Shown: piece after piece, positions 25,846 to 34,388 of the stretch
Layout: each line of letters begins with the position of its first letter
How positions within the stretch are numbered: the stretch's first letter is position 1
Assembly (NCBI GenBank): GCA_963843745.1
Contig: CAWJLP010000007.1
Coordinates: 2,170,001 to 2,234,000 of the forward strand
Reading direction: 5' to 3'
DNA: 64,000 nucleotides
DNA from: Trebonia sp963843745
Lineage (GTDB): Bacteria > Actinomycetota > Actinomycetes > Streptosporangiales > Streptosporangiaceae
The notes under the pieces: model-generated
What the model saw: only the letters and a program-made list of their open reading frames with translations
Told to the model about the DNA's origin: nothing
The model's database searches: none
Position numbers and translations under genes: made by a program

Positions 25846-27050
25846 CCCTCACCCACGACATGGCTCCGGCTGGGCCTTCCGCCGCTCCGGGGAAACTCAC
25901 CGACCTGTTCCAGCTCGGCCTCGACGCGCCGATCTGCCTGACCTGGGAACTCACCTACGCGTGCAACCTGTCCTGCGTGCACTGCCTGTCGTCGTCAGGC
26001 CGCCGCGACCCGCGTGAGCTGTCCACGGCCGAGTGCAGGGCGGTCATCGACACGCTGGAGCGGATGCAGGTCTTCTACGTCAACATCGGCGGCGGCGAGC
26101 CGACCGTCCGCCCCGACTTCTGGGAGCTCGTCGACTATGCGACCGCGCACCACGTCGGCGTGAAGTTCTCCACCAACGGCGTGAAGCTCGATCCGGCGGC
26201 CGCCACGCGGCTGGCGGCCAGCGACTACGTGGACGTGCAGATCTCGCTGGACGGCGCGACGGCGGACGTGAACGACGCGGTCCGCGGGCCAGGGTCGTAC
26301 GCGACCGCGATGCGAGCGATGCGGAACCTCGCGGACGCGGGGTTCCGCGGGTTCAAGCTCTCCGTGGTCATGACCAGGCAGAACATCCCGCAACTCGACC
26401 AGTTCAAGGCCATCGCCGACCGGTTCGGCGCGCAGCTGCGGCTGACCAGGCTGCGCCCGTCGGGCCGCGGCGCCGACGCGTGGCACGACCTGCACCCGCT
26501 ACCCGAACAGCAGCGGCTCCTCTACGACTGGCTCGTCGCGCACGGCGAGCAGGTGCTGACCGGCGACTCGTTCTTCCACCTGTCCGCGTACGGGTCCGCG
26601 CTGCCGGGCCTCAACCTCTGCGGCGCGGGCCGGGTCGTCTGCCTCATCGACCCGGTGGGCGACGTGTACGCCTGCCCGTTCGCCATCCACTCGGAGTTCC
26701 TCGCCGGGAACGTGCGGGACGCGGGCGGTTTCGAGACGGTGTGGAAGTCCTCGCCGCTGTTCGCCTCGCTGCGCGCGCCCGACACCGGGGGAGCGTGCCG
26801 GTCCTGCGGGTTCTACGACTCCTGCCGGGGCGGCTGCATGGCGGCGAAGTTCTTCACCGGACTGCCGCTCGACGGCCCCGACCCGGAGTGCGTGCAAGGC
26901 CACGGCTCGGCGGCGCTGGCCGCTGTCTCGGGTGCGGCGCCGAAGCCCTCGGTGGACCACTCGCACCGCAAGGTCCCGGTGACCATCGGCCGCCGCCGTC
27001 CGCCGTCGAAGGACTGCGACGAAAACCCGCTCACGGGCTTCACGGCCTAG
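25842..27050 (+). CDS. mftC: Mycofactocin radical SAM maturase
   Basis: The 402-residue radical SAM/SPASM enzyme performs oxidative decarboxylation and carbon-carbon cross-linking at the MftA C-terminus. The SAM cluster motif is TYACNLSCVHC at about residues 42-52. The C-terminal auxiliary cluster domain has CGAGRVVCLIDPVGDVYACPF and CRSCGFYDSCRGGC. It overlaps mftB by four bases. The gene normally next in the locus, mftD, is absent; a structured gap and mftF follow. Confidence 0.96.
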   Translation: MTLTHDMAPAGPSAAPGKLTDLFQLGLDAPICLTWELTYACNLSCVHCLSSSGRRDPRELSTAECRAVIDTLERMQVFYVNIGGGEPTVRPDFWELVDYATAHHVGVKFSTNGVKLDPAAATRLAASDYVDVQISLDGATADVNDAVRGPGSYATAMRAMRNLADAGFRGFKLSVVMTRQNIPQLDQFKAIADRFGAQLRLTRLRPSGRGADAWHDLHPLPEQQRLLYDWLVAHGEQVLTGDSFFHLSAYGSALPGLNLCGAGRVVCLIDPVGDVYACPFAIHSEFLAGNVRDAGGFETVWKSSPLFASLRAPDTGGACRSCGFYDSCRGGCMAAKFFTGLPLDGPDPECVQGHGSAALAAVSGAAPKPSVDHSHRKVPVTIGRRRPPSKDCDENPLTGFTA

Positions 27051-27067
27051 GCGTCCTCCGTTGCGGC

Positions 27068-27177
27068 GCGTGGGGCTTGGTGGTGTTCACCGCGTCACGT
27101 CGGCGCCCGGAGCGGGCACCGAACGACGCGGAGTCACACCACCGGCGCCCCGCTTCCCTCAAGCACCAAGCCCACGC
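27068..27177. repeat. Large imperfect palindrome between mftC and mftF
   Basis: Outer arms GCGTGGGGCTTGGTG and CACCAAGCCCACGC pair with one bulge. Inside them GGTGGTG/CACCACC and CCGCGTC/GACGCGG arms also face each other. Together they could form a long cruciform or RNA hairpin starting about 20 bp past the mftC stop. No coding remnant of mftD is seen. Confidence 0.55.
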
Positions 27178-27267
27178 TCAGGTTCACCCCCGCCACTCGG
27201 TCGGCCCGCCCCGCCTTGGCGCGACCATGCTCTCTGCCGTTTGCAGCGCGCCTCGGCCGCCGGATTG

Positions 27268-27322
27268 CCATGATCACGAAGAAAAAGCATCCTATACGCG
27301 TACTTTTCTTTCGTGATCATGG
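27268..27322. terminator. AT-rich inverted repeat upstream of mftF
   Basis: CCATGATCACGAA at 27268-27280 pairs perfectly with 27310-27322, and the stem extends by GAAAA/TTTTC after a one-base bulge. It is AT-rich in a GC-rich setting, and could end the mftABC transcript or be an inserted palindrome. Confidence 0.55.
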
Positions 27323-27347
27323 AACCGAAGGGGTCGTCGACGAGATC

Positions 27348-28889
27348 GTGCCGGCTGGAATGCGGTTGCGGGCGGACTCTGGGACGCGGCTAGTCGCGGG
27401 GGGCACAGTGCTCGTCGGCGGGTCGCCGGTACGGGTGTTGCGGCTGACGCCCGCCGGGGCACGCGCGGTGGCGGGGTGGTTTTCCGGGGCGCCGGTGGGC
27501 GACGGCGCGCCGGCGCGGGCGCTGGCGCGGCGGTTGCTGGACGCCGGGATCGCGCACCCGGACTGGGGCGCCGCCGACGGAGGCGATGGGTCGCCTGGCG
27601 CGGATGACGTGACGGTCGTGATTCCGGTGCGGGATCGGTACGCGGAGCTGAGGCGTTGCCTGGACGGGCTGCGCGGGCTAAAGCACGTGGTTGTCGTGGA
27701 CGATTGCTCCGCCGATCCTGAGGCGATCGCGGCGATCTGCGCCGAGCATGGCGCGCGGGTGGTCCGCCGGGCGGTGAACGGGGGACCCGGGGCGGCGCGA
27801 AACTCCGGGCTGGCGGTCGCATCGACCGCCCTGGTGGCGTTTCTCGATTCCGACTGCGTGCCGCGGCCGGGCTGGCTGGACCGGCTGCTGCCGCACTTCG
27901 GCGATCGGGCCGTCGGCGCGGTCGCGCCGCGGATCGTGCCGCACGAGGAAGGAACGACCTGGCTGGGCCGGTACGAAGGGGCGAGTTCCACGCTCGACAT
28001 GGGGAGCCGGCCGAGCATCGTCCGGCCCGGGGCGCGGGTCCCCTACGTTCCGGGGGCGGCCCTCGTGGTGCGTAGGGCGGCCGCGGGCGCCGGGTTTGCC
28101 GAGGGCATATACGTGGGGGAGGACGTCGACTTCGTATGGCGGATGGCCGACGCCGGCTGGCGGGCCCGCTACGAGCCGGCGGCCGTGATGGGACACGATC
28201 ACCGCGTCAGGTTCCGCGCCTGGTTCGGCCGCCGCCGCGATTACGGCACGTCGGCGGCGGCGCTTGAGGAACTCCACCCCGGCGTCGTCCGCCCCCTGTA
28301 CGCCTCGTGGTGGACGGCCGGCGCGTGGGCGGCCGCGCTGTCCGGCCGGCCGGGCATCGCCGTGACGCTGACCGGCACCGCGACCGCCCTGCTGGCCAGG
28401 CGCCTGTCCCAGGTGACCGGCGAACGATGGCCGCTGCCCGCCGCTCCAGGTGCCTCCGGCACAGCCCCTGGTACCACCCAAACGCCCATGCCTGATAACA
28501 GCAAGAAGCGCGCCCGCGCCGGCGCCGCGTGGGCACTCGCCGTCCGGCTCGCCGGGGGCGGGACCCTCGCGGCGGGGCGGCCGCTGGGCAGTGCGCTATC
28601 GCGGACCTGGTGGCCAGTCGCCATCCCGGCGGCGGTCGCGGTCCCGAAGCTGCGCTTGCCGGTCGCGGCGCTGATCCTCGCGCCGCCGCTGCTGGACTGG
28701 GCGGACCGGCGCCCGCCGCTGGATCCTGCCCGCTATGTCGCGGCCCGGCTGCTCGATGACGCCGCCTACAGCCTCGGCGTCTGGCAAGGCTGCCTCAGCC
28801 GCCGCACCATTCGCCCGCTGCTGCCCGTCCTCGGCGCGACGGGCAGGTCAGCCGGCGGCCGGAGGGACGACCCGCGGCGGAAGGCATGA
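27348..28889 (+). CDS. mftF: Mycofactocin glycosyltransferase carrying a dispersed repeat
   Basis: This family 2 glycosyltransferase of about 513 residues adds beta-1,4-glucose units to premycofactocin. The N-terminal MftF-specific region reads RLRADSGTRLVAGGTVLVGGSPVRVLRL. The GT-A core has VVVVDDCSAD, FLDSDCVP (metal-binding acids) and GEDVDFVWRMADAG, and hydrophobic helices follow. Residues 382-388 (PDNSKKR) come from a copy of the 20-bp motif that is intergenic elsewhere; it lies in the linker after the catalytic core and keeps the frame. GTG at 27348 is a tentative start; the frame is open further upstream through an inverted repeat. Confidence 0.88.
   Translation: MPAGMRLRADSGTRLVAGGTVLVGGSPVRVLRLTPAGARAVAGWFSGAPVGDGAPARALARRLLDAGIAHPDWGAADGGDGSPGADDVTVVIPVRDRYAELRRCLDGLRGLKHVVVVDDCSADPEAIAAICAEHGARVVRRAVNGGPGAARNSGLAVASTALVAFLDSDCVPRPGWLDRLLPHFGDRAVGAVAPRIVPHEEGTTWLGRYEGASSTLDMGSRPSIVRPGARVPYVPGAALVVRRAAAGAGFAEGIYVGEDVDFVWRMADAGWRARYEPAAVMGHDHRVRFRAWFGRRRDYGTSAAALEELHPGVVRPLYASWWTAGAWAAALSGRPGIAVTLTGTATALLARRLSQVTGERWPLPAAPGASGTAPGTTQTPMPDNSKKRARAGAAWALAVRLAGGGTLAAGRPLGSALSRTWWPVAIPAAVAVPKLRLPVAALILAPPLLDWADRRPPLDPARYVAARLLDDAAYSLGVWQGCLSRRTIRPLLPVLGATGRSAGGRRDDPRRKA
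28492..28510 (+). repeat. 20-bp GATAACAGC motif, copy 4, inside mftF
   Basis: It reads CTGATAACAGCAAGAAGCG without a mismatch to the consensus. It is the only copy inside a recognised gene and encodes PDNSKKR in frame. Confidence 0.85.
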
Positions 28890-28998
28890 CGGCTTTTCCT
28901 GGTAACACCTTGGAGGGCTGGCTCCAGTCGCTGTTCCTGCCGCTGGTGGTCCCCGCTATCCTGCTCCCTGCAGCCCGCGCTCAAGGAGGCAAGGACCA

Positions 28999-29361
28999 AT
29001 GACCACCCCTGCGGTCGGCTCGTATTTGCGCTGGAAGAAAGAAGTGGCCGAGCACGACTACACCGCGGCCGCCAGCTACCTGAGCATCCGCTTCGGCCAG
29101 GACCACGCGGACCAGGTGGCGGTGAAGCTGCGGAAGCTGCCGGTCATCACGCGCCGGGCCAACGACATCCTCCGGGCCACCGGCCGCGAGCCGCTACCGC
29201 TGAACGACCCGGGCGTGCTGAACGACCTGAAGAAGGTGCTCGCCGGCGACAAGCTGTCGCCGGTCCTCGTGGCCGAAGGAGACATCGCCGACGGCTACCA
29301 CCGGGTGTCCCTCGCCTACGCGCTCGATCCCTTCGCGGAGATACCGCTCAAGATCGGCTGA
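28999..29361 (+). CDS. Small protein with a ParB-like nuclease motif
   Basis: The 120-residue protein starts at the ATG at 28999 after AAGGAGGCAAGG. The end, LSPVLVAEGDIADGYHRVSLAYAL, resembles the G-H-R motif of ParB/sulfiredoxin-fold domains (DGYHRV). The first half, SYLSIRFGQDHADQVAVKLRKLP, is not diagnostic. I cannot assign a function. It is convergent with dodecin, with the stops two bases apart. Confidence 0.6.
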   Translation: MTTPAVGSYLRWKKEVAEHDYTAAASYLSIRFGQDHADQVAVKLRKLPVITRRANDILRATGREPLPLNDPGVLNDLKKVLAGDKLSPVLVAEGDIADGYHRVSLAYALDPFAEIPLKIG

Positions 29362-29363
29362 GC

Positions 29364-29582
29364 TCAGGACCCGGGCTCGTCGAGCCGGAAACCGACCTTC
29401 ATGGTCACCTGGAAGTGGCAGCGCTGGTTGTCCTCGATGCGGCCCCTGATGTCGGTGACCTCGAACCAGTCGAGGTTGTGCAGCGTCCTGGATGCGCGGC
29501 TGACAGCTCCCTTGATCGCGTCGTCGATGCTCTCCGTGGACGAGCCGGCGATCTCGGTGACCGAGTAGACGTTATCCGACAT
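29364..29582 (-). CDS. Dodecin, flavin-storage protein
   Basis: This 72-residue protein matches the dodecin family: VYSVTEIAGSSTESIDDAIKGAVSRASRTLHNLDWFEVTDIRGRI, ending in FQVTMKVGFRLD. Dodecins form hollow 12-mers that bind riboflavin or FMN between Trp residues; the Trp of LDWFEV is present. AAAGGAGAA lies eight bases upstream of the ATG. Confidence 0.93.
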   Translation of the reverse strand: MSDNVYSVTEIAGSSTESIDDAIKGAVSRASRTLHNLDWFEVTDIRGRIEDNQRCHFQVTMKVGFRLDEPGS

Positions 29583-29688
29583 CGGCGTATTCTCCTTTGG
29601 CTACGTGTTACTAGCCGGGTACCCAGCACGGCCGACGGAAACCCGGTTGCGGCCGGCGTCCGGCGACGCGACGCTGGCACACGTGCGG

Positions 29689-30594
29689 ATGCATGCCGAC
29701 CAGATGACGGTGCCCGACGCGACGGTCCGGGCGCTGATAGCCGAGCAGTTCCCGCGGTGGCAGGCGCTGCCCGTCAGGCGGATCGCTTCCCAGGGCACGG
29801 TCAACGCCATCTTCCGCATCGGCGACGACCTGGCGGCCCGCTTCCCGCTGCGGCCGGGCGACGTCGAGGCGACCAGGCGATGGCTGCAGAGCGAGGCGGC
29901 CGCGGCCCGCGAGCTAGCCGGCCGCACCAGGTTCCCCACCCCGGAGCCGGCCGCGATCGGAGAGCCGGGAGCCGGCTACCCGCTGCCATGGTCGGTTCAG
30001 ACGTGGCTGCCCGGCGTCGTGGCCACCGACGAGGACCCGGCCGAATCGGCCCCGTTCGCGCACGACCTCGCGGCGTTCATCCGCGACGTGCGGGACATCG
30101 GCACCCGCGACAGGACCTTTCGCGGCACTGGCCGGGGCGGCGACCTGCAGTCCCACGACGCGTGGCTGGAAACGTGCTTCAGCCACAGCGAGGAACTGCT
30201 CGACGTGCCCCGGCTGCGCCGACTGTGGGACCGCCTGCGGGACCTGCCGCGCGCCACGCATCAGGACGTCATGACCCACGGCGACCTGATTCCCGGGAAC
30301 GTGCTGGTCCGCGACGGGCACCTCGCCGGGGTGCTGGACGTCGGCGGCCTCGGGCCCGCCGACCCGGCCCTCGACCTGGTGGCCGCCTGGCACCTGCTCG
30401 AAGCCGGACCGCGGCAATCGCTGCGCGACGACCTTGGCTGCGGTGACCTGGAGTGGGAGCGCGGCCAGGCGTGGGCATTCGAGCAGGCGATGGGCGTGGT
30501 CTGGTACTACGCGGCGACCAACCCGGCCATCAGCCGGATGGGCCGCACCACCCTGGAGCGCATCCTGGCGGACAGCCGGACAATGGACGAGTGA
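29689..30594 (+). CDS. Aminoglycoside phosphotransferase-family kinase
   Basis: This 301-residue cytoplasmic protein has the APH kinase fold. The catalytic loop is MTHGDLIPGNVLV (HGD...N) and the metal site GVLDVGGLGPADPALDLVAAW, where DVG replaces the usual DFE/DWE. The nucleotide loop region is IASQGTVNAIFRIGDDLAARFP. The family includes resistance enzymes and many kinases of small alcohols or amines, so resistance cannot be assumed. ATG 29689 is preferred over 29605. The stop overlaps the GTG of the next gene (GTGA). Confidence 0.8.
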   Translation: MHADQMTVPDATVRALIAEQFPRWQALPVRRIASQGTVNAIFRIGDDLAARFPLRPGDVEATRRWLQSEAAAARELAGRTRFPTPEPAAIGEPGAGYPLPWSVQTWLPGVVATDEDPAESAPFAHDLAAFIRDVRDIGTRDRTFRGTGRGGDLQSHDAWLETCFSHSEELLDVPRLRRLWDRLRDLPRATHQDVMTHGDLIPGNVLVRDGHLAGVLDVGGLGPADPALDLVAAWHLLEAGPRQSLRDDLGCGDLEWERGQAWAFEQAMGVVWYYAATNPAISRMGRTTLERILADSRTMDE

Positions 30595-30932
30595 TCGACA
30601 TCGAGCCCGGCCGCTTCGAGGAGATGGTCGCCATGGCGCTCGACAGCCTGCCCGCGGAACTCGGCCGGCTGATGAGCAACGTCGCCGTGACCGTGGAGCA
30701 TGAACCGGGCCCGCCCGGGCTGCTCGGGCTCTACGAGGGCATCCCGCTCACCAGCCGCACCAGCCAGTACGCGGGGGTGCTGCCCGACCGCATCACGATC
30801 TACCGCCTGGCGATCTGCGCCATCTGCCGCACCGAAGACGAGGTCGCCGGCGAGGTCCGCCGCACCGTCATCCACGAGGTCGGCCACCATTTCGGCATCG
30901 ACGACGACCGGCTCGCCGAACTCGGCTGGTAA
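30591..30932 (+). CDS. Small zincin-like metallopeptidase family protein
   Basis: The 113-residue protein contains the HExxH zinc motif in TVIHEVGHHFGIDDDRLAELGW, followed by the Asp expected in the minimal-zincin (DUF1025/MMSYN1) family. The conserved block YEGIPLTSRTSQYAGVLPDRITIYRLAI precedes it. Proteolysis has not been shown for most members. The GTG start overlaps the kinase stop codon. Confidence 0.85.
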   Translation: MIDIEPGRFEEMVAMALDSLPAELGRLMSNVAVTVEHEPGPPGLLGLYEGIPLTSRTSQYAGVLPDRITIYRLAICAICRTEDEVAGEVRRTVIHEVGHHFGIDDDRLAELGW

Positions 30933-30951
30933 TCGGCAGAGCGGCAGAGCG

Positions 30952-31440
30952 TCAGTCGTCGGAGATCCGGACCAGGAACAGCCAGGCGTTGACCACGCCG
31001 CCGACCAGCCCGGCCAGCACCGCCGGGATCAGCCAGTACAGGCCGCCGCCCGCCTTGAGCAGGAAAGTGAACCCGGCGGCGGCGACGAGCACGGCGGTGA
31101 CCGTATTCGGGGACGCCTGCTCGACGTACCCGGCGACGCCGGTCAGATCGTGTCCGGCCCGGCGGTCGAGGATGAACAGCGTGACGCCGGCCACCGCCGC
31201 CAGCGCGAGCAGTTCCGCGCCCAGGGCCGCCGCGGGCTGCGGAGCCGTGAGCAGGACCGCGGCGATCGCCGGCGTCATGAACAGCACCAGGGTCTGCGCG
31301 GCGCGGGAGGCGAGGCTGCGCGACTTGCTCAGCGCGCCGCTGTGCAGCGACACCGCGACGAACAGCAGCCCCGTCAGCGCCCCGGCCAGGCCGCCCGTCG
31401 TGACCGCGAAGTCCCGCCACGCCTGCGGTGCGTACGCCAT
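30952..31440 (-). CDS. Hypothetical five-helix membrane protein
   Basis: The 162-residue protein is mostly membrane: AGALTGLLFVAVSLHSGAL, AAQTLVLFMTPAIAAVLLTAP, LLALAAVAGVTLFIL, TVTAVLVAAAGFTFLL and LIPAVLAGLVGGVVNAWLFLV. I recognise no family with certainty. The ATG at 31440 starts MAYAPQAWRDFAVTTGG, which is a common opening for this type of actinobacterial protein. It converges with the zincin gene, 20 bp away. Confidence 0.65.
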   Translation of the reverse strand: MAYAPQAWRDFAVTTGGLAGALTGLLFVAVSLHSGALSKSRSLASRAAQTLVLFMTPAIAAVLLTAPQPAAALGAELLALAAVAGVTLFILDRRAGHDLTGVAGYVEQASPNTVTAVLVAAAGFTFLLKAGGGLYWLIPAVLAGLVGGVVNAWLFLVRISDD

Positions 31441-31458
31441 GGACCAGAACCTTACGCC

Positions 31459-31498
31459 GCGGGTGCGGCGGCAGCTACTGGCCTGCCGCCGCACCCGC
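31459..31498. terminator. Perfect 16-bp hairpin
   Basis: GCGGGTGCGGCGGCAG at 31459-31474 pairs perfectly with 31483-31498 around an 8-base loop. It lies in the 165-bp gap between two minus-strand membrane protein genes. Confidence 0.65.
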
Positions 31499-31540
31499 GC
31501 TGCCCGCCTGCGCCGCTGCGGCGGGCGCTTGGGGAACGCG

Positions 31541-31581
31541 GAGCGCTCCCGCGATCTGCCCTCTGGCTCGCGGGAGCGCTC
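31541..31581. terminator. Perfect 14-bp hairpin
   Basis: GAGCGCTCCCGCGA at 31541-31554 pairs perfectly with 31568-31581 around a 13-base loop. It lies just past the stop of the gene at 31606-32232, where a terminator is expected. A weaker 7-bp stem lies at 31502-31526. Confidence 0.65.
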
Positions 31582-31605
31582 TCGTTGAGGTCGGCGCCTC
31601 GGTTG

Positions 31606-32232
31606 TCAGGAAGCGGTACCTGCCTCGTGCCCGGCCTCGTTGATCTGCTCGATGGCCGGGCCAACCTGCGCTGTGGCCGGCTTCCGGTCGCGGCGGAGGC
31701 TGGCGAACCCGAACAGGCCGGCCAGGAAGCTCAGGGTGCCGAGCCCGAAGGCGGCCAGCGAGATGATGTAGGTGATCTGGGAGACCTTCCACCAGCCGTA
31801 AGCGTTCAGCAGCATGGACCGCAGCGTCTCGCCCTTGAACACGGTGGCCACCAGGCCAGCCAGCTGGGTGTTGTTCGGCTGCGCCAGCGACTCAGTCGAC
31901 AGCTGGGAGTAGGTCTTGCCGCCCGCCATGTCGGTGATGTGCACGGCAATGAAGTGATCGGCGTACGCCTCAGCCTGCTGCCCGGTCAGCAGCTGCTGCC
32001 CGGCGTACTGCGAAACCGAGGGAATCATGGACGGGGTGATCTCGGTGCCTGCCTTGGGGTGCGCGAACGCGGAGGCCGGCGGGAAGGTGATCTGCTGCTG
32101 AGCGAGCTGGCTCTGGACCGTGTTGTGCACGTAGGCCGAGCCCCATAGCAGCAGGCCGCCCACCGCGAGCAGCACGATGCCGAGCGAGATCCCAACCCAC
32201 CCGAGAAGCTTGTCGAAAGTGGTGCGGCGCAT
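31606..32232 (-). CDS. Hypothetical two-helix membrane protein
   Basis: The 208-residue protein has a helix near the N-terminus (LGWVGISLGIVLLAVGGLLLWGSAYV) and another near the C-terminus (ITYIISLAAFGLGTLSFLAGLFGFASL). About 110 residues in between are probably outside the membrane; they contain GQQLLTGQQAEAYADHFIAVHI and MAGGKTYSQLSTESL. The family is not recognised. ATG 32232 has AGGAGA 8 bases upstream; ATG 32238 is an alternative. Two strong hairpins follow the gene. Confidence 0.65.
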   Translation of the reverse strand: MRRTTFDKLLGWVGISLGIVLLAVGGLLLWGSAYVHNTVQSQLAQQQITFPPASAFAHPKAGTEITPSMIPSVSQYAGQQLLTGQQAEAYADHFIAVHITDMAGGKTYSQLSTESLAQPNNTQLAGLVATVFKGETLRSMLLNAYGWWKVSQITYIISLAAFGLGTLSFLAGLFGFASLRRDRKPATAQVGPAIEQINEAGHEAGTAS

Positions 32233-32407
32233 GGCCATTTCTCCTGTCTGACCCGCCGGGCCCGTGTGGCCCGGCGCCTTGCCTGATTGCCTGTTTGACA
32301 TGACTGAGCATCCCGCGCGCACCCCAGGCGCGGTTATGGCCGACAGGCCCTGCTCCACCGGGACTTCCGTCCCCTTTTATCCCGAACAGGCCCGCGGTGA
32401 CTCCGGA

Positions 32408-33447
32408 CTACCCCGCCAGCACCTTGTCCGTGGCAAGCGCGGGGGCGAGCGAGTGCGTGCCGCGCAGCAGCAGCGCCGCGTAGCCGACGACCGCCGCGCC
32501 GCAGGCGAGCAGCGCGCCGGTGGTACCGAGCCAGCTCACCAGCACCGGGGCGATCAGCGACCCGGCCGCGATGCTCGCGATCGACGCCGGCAGCGCCAGC
32601 CCGTACGCCCGGCCGAACACTTCCTCGGGCAGCGTCCGCTGCAGCGCGGTCTCCGTCATGATCTCGACGCCGATCGCGCCGGTACCTGTCAGGGCCGCCA
32701 GCAGGATCGCCGCCCGGCCCCAGTGCGCGGCGGGCAGCGCGAGCGTCGGCAGCCCGACCAGGGCCAGCGCCGCGACCAGCGCCGTACGGTGCGGCAGCCA
32801 GGCCGCCCGGCCGGCCAGCGCGCTGCCGAGCACCCCGCCGGCGCCGATGCCGGCGAACAGGTACCCGTAGCCGTGCAGGCCGAGCCCGGCGGAGCGGGCG
32901 ACCAGGACCAGCAGCACCGTCTGCGTGCCGTAGATCAGGCTGCACATGATGTCCGCGCCGACCAGGCGAACCGCGGCCGGGTGCGCGCGCAGCGCGGCCG
33001 CGCCGTCCGCGATGCCGTCCCATAGCCCGCCGAGCAGGCCGCCCCGTACCGGCCCGGCCGCCGCGGCGCTGGCGAACGCTCCGCTCGTCCTGATCGTGAG
33101 CACGCAGGCCGCGGCCACGCCGAACGTCAGCGCGTTGACGGCGAACGCCAGGGCCGGCGAGCCGAGCAGCAGCACGAGCCTGATCAGGTCGCAGGCCACC
33201 ATCACGCGGCGTCGGTCGAACCGGTCGGCGATCGCGCCGCCGACGGGACCGAAGACCACCATCGGGATGACCCGGGCGGCGGTCGCGACGCCGGCCCAGA
33301 GTGCCGATCCGGTGCGCTGGTAGACCAGCGTGACCAAGGCCAGGTTGTAGAGCCAGTCGCCGGTCTGGGAGACCGCGAGCCCGGTCAGCAGCGACCGGAA
33401 CGCCGGGTAGCGAGCGCGGAGCGGATGCTTCCTTCTTGTGCCGTCAT
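32408..33447 (-). pseudogene. MFS exporter (EntS/MFS_3-like) with N-terminal frameshift
   Basis: Most of a 12-helix exporter is intact: SQTGDWLYNLALVTLVYQRTGSALWAG, then FGPVGGAIADRFDRRRVMVACD as motif A, and on to the C-terminus. The natural start is the ATG at 33447 (MTAQEGSIRSAL), but that frame stops after 20 codons. A single added base near 33413 would give SALRYPAFRSLLTGLAVSQTGD and restore about 345 residues. It could be recent decay or a sequence error. It abuts the remains of a LuxR-type gene, whose last codons overlap this start. Confidence 0.7.
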
Positions 33448-33974
33448 GCGAGGAACGCGGTCAGGTCGAGGGTGGACCGGTCGGCCCAGTGCACGTCCTC
33501 GACCGAACAGCACGGGCGCGACGCCGCTCAGCCGGCTGAGCGTGCCGAGCACGAGCTCCAGCAGTTGCGCCTTCTGCATGTCCTCGCCAGCCGGGCCGGC
33601 GCGGACGCGCCGCCGGCCGTGAGCGGCGCGAGTTCAGGCAGCAGCCGGGACAGCCCGGGCGCCGCGGGGCCGAGCACCCCGGCGAGCACGTCGGGCGGCA
33701 TGGTCCTGGCCAGCGTGCGGAGCGCATCGACCAGCGGCGCCAGCGGCAGGCCTTCGGCCCCCAGTTCCACGCACTGCCCGGTCAGCACGCAGAACCCCTC
33801 GTCGGCCGCCCGCGCGCCCAGCTCCCTGGTCAGCCGGGTCTTGCCCACGCCCGCCTCGCCGCCGATCAGCGCGAACGCCGCGTCCCGTGCCTACGCGCGG
33901 TCAAGAAGCCGTTCCAGCGCCCTCATCTCGTCCTGCCGCCCGATGAAGACCAGACTGACCACGTTCGCGCTCAC
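33444..33974 (-). pseudogene. Decayed LuxR-family ATPase regulator fragment
   Basis: From the GTG at 33974 the protein reads MSANVVSLVFIGRQDEMRALERLLDRA and then hits TAG at 33893. The next segment in frame, AFALIGGEAGVGKTRLTRELGARAADEGFCVLTGQ, holds a P-loop (GGEAGVGKT). A frame change then gives LLELVLGTLSRLSGVAPVLF, and another gives VEDVHWADRSTLDLTAFLA, the Walker B region. The rest of the about 900-residue regulator, including its LuxR helix-turn-helix, is missing. At least three lesions show real decay. Confidence 0.75.
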
Positions 33975-34388
33975 AAATAAACGGTCCCATATGGTCCGCG
34001 CGGCTGCATCAGGCCCCTGGAGTGGTCCCATGCCCGCCTGCTGGCGTGGAGAAATTCCGGCACCTCATCGATCTTCGTGTCGAGTCCGTTGTGGTGCCTC
34101 AGTTTTGACTCACGATCGGCCGCCCCCGACAGGTGCATCGCGTTGCGAGGTACAAGCCCCTCCCGACAACAGCAGCAGAGTCGGCCTAGCGAAAACCAAG
34201 GCGAAAAATAGACATTTTCAGCGTGTATGTAACTGATCTTCGCCGCGAGGCCGATATGATGGAGGCGTGTCTATGCGTTATCGGTACTGTTCCTTTCCGG
34301 CTATGGCTCAGCAGCGGCCGCAGCCGTTTGGCTGCGCGCTGGTGGTGCTCAGTCAGGCACGGCACGGACGGTCAGTTGGTGCTCTACG
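33975..34388. other. Gene-free 410 bp upstream of tnpB
   Basis: No credible gene is seen. The stretch should contain the left end of the TnpB element, but I cannot place it. It includes an AT-rich patch at about 34195-34230 that contrasts with the surroundings. Confidence 0.4.

Noticed and set aside
27061..27273. 70-codon frame between mftC and mftF as an mftD remnant
   Set aside because: No MftD motif appears in any frame; the sequence is explained by the inverted repeats.
33436..34236. Plus-strand 266-codon frame upstream of tnpB
   Set aside because: It is antisense to the decayed LuxR-type gene and has no recognisable domain or ribosome site.
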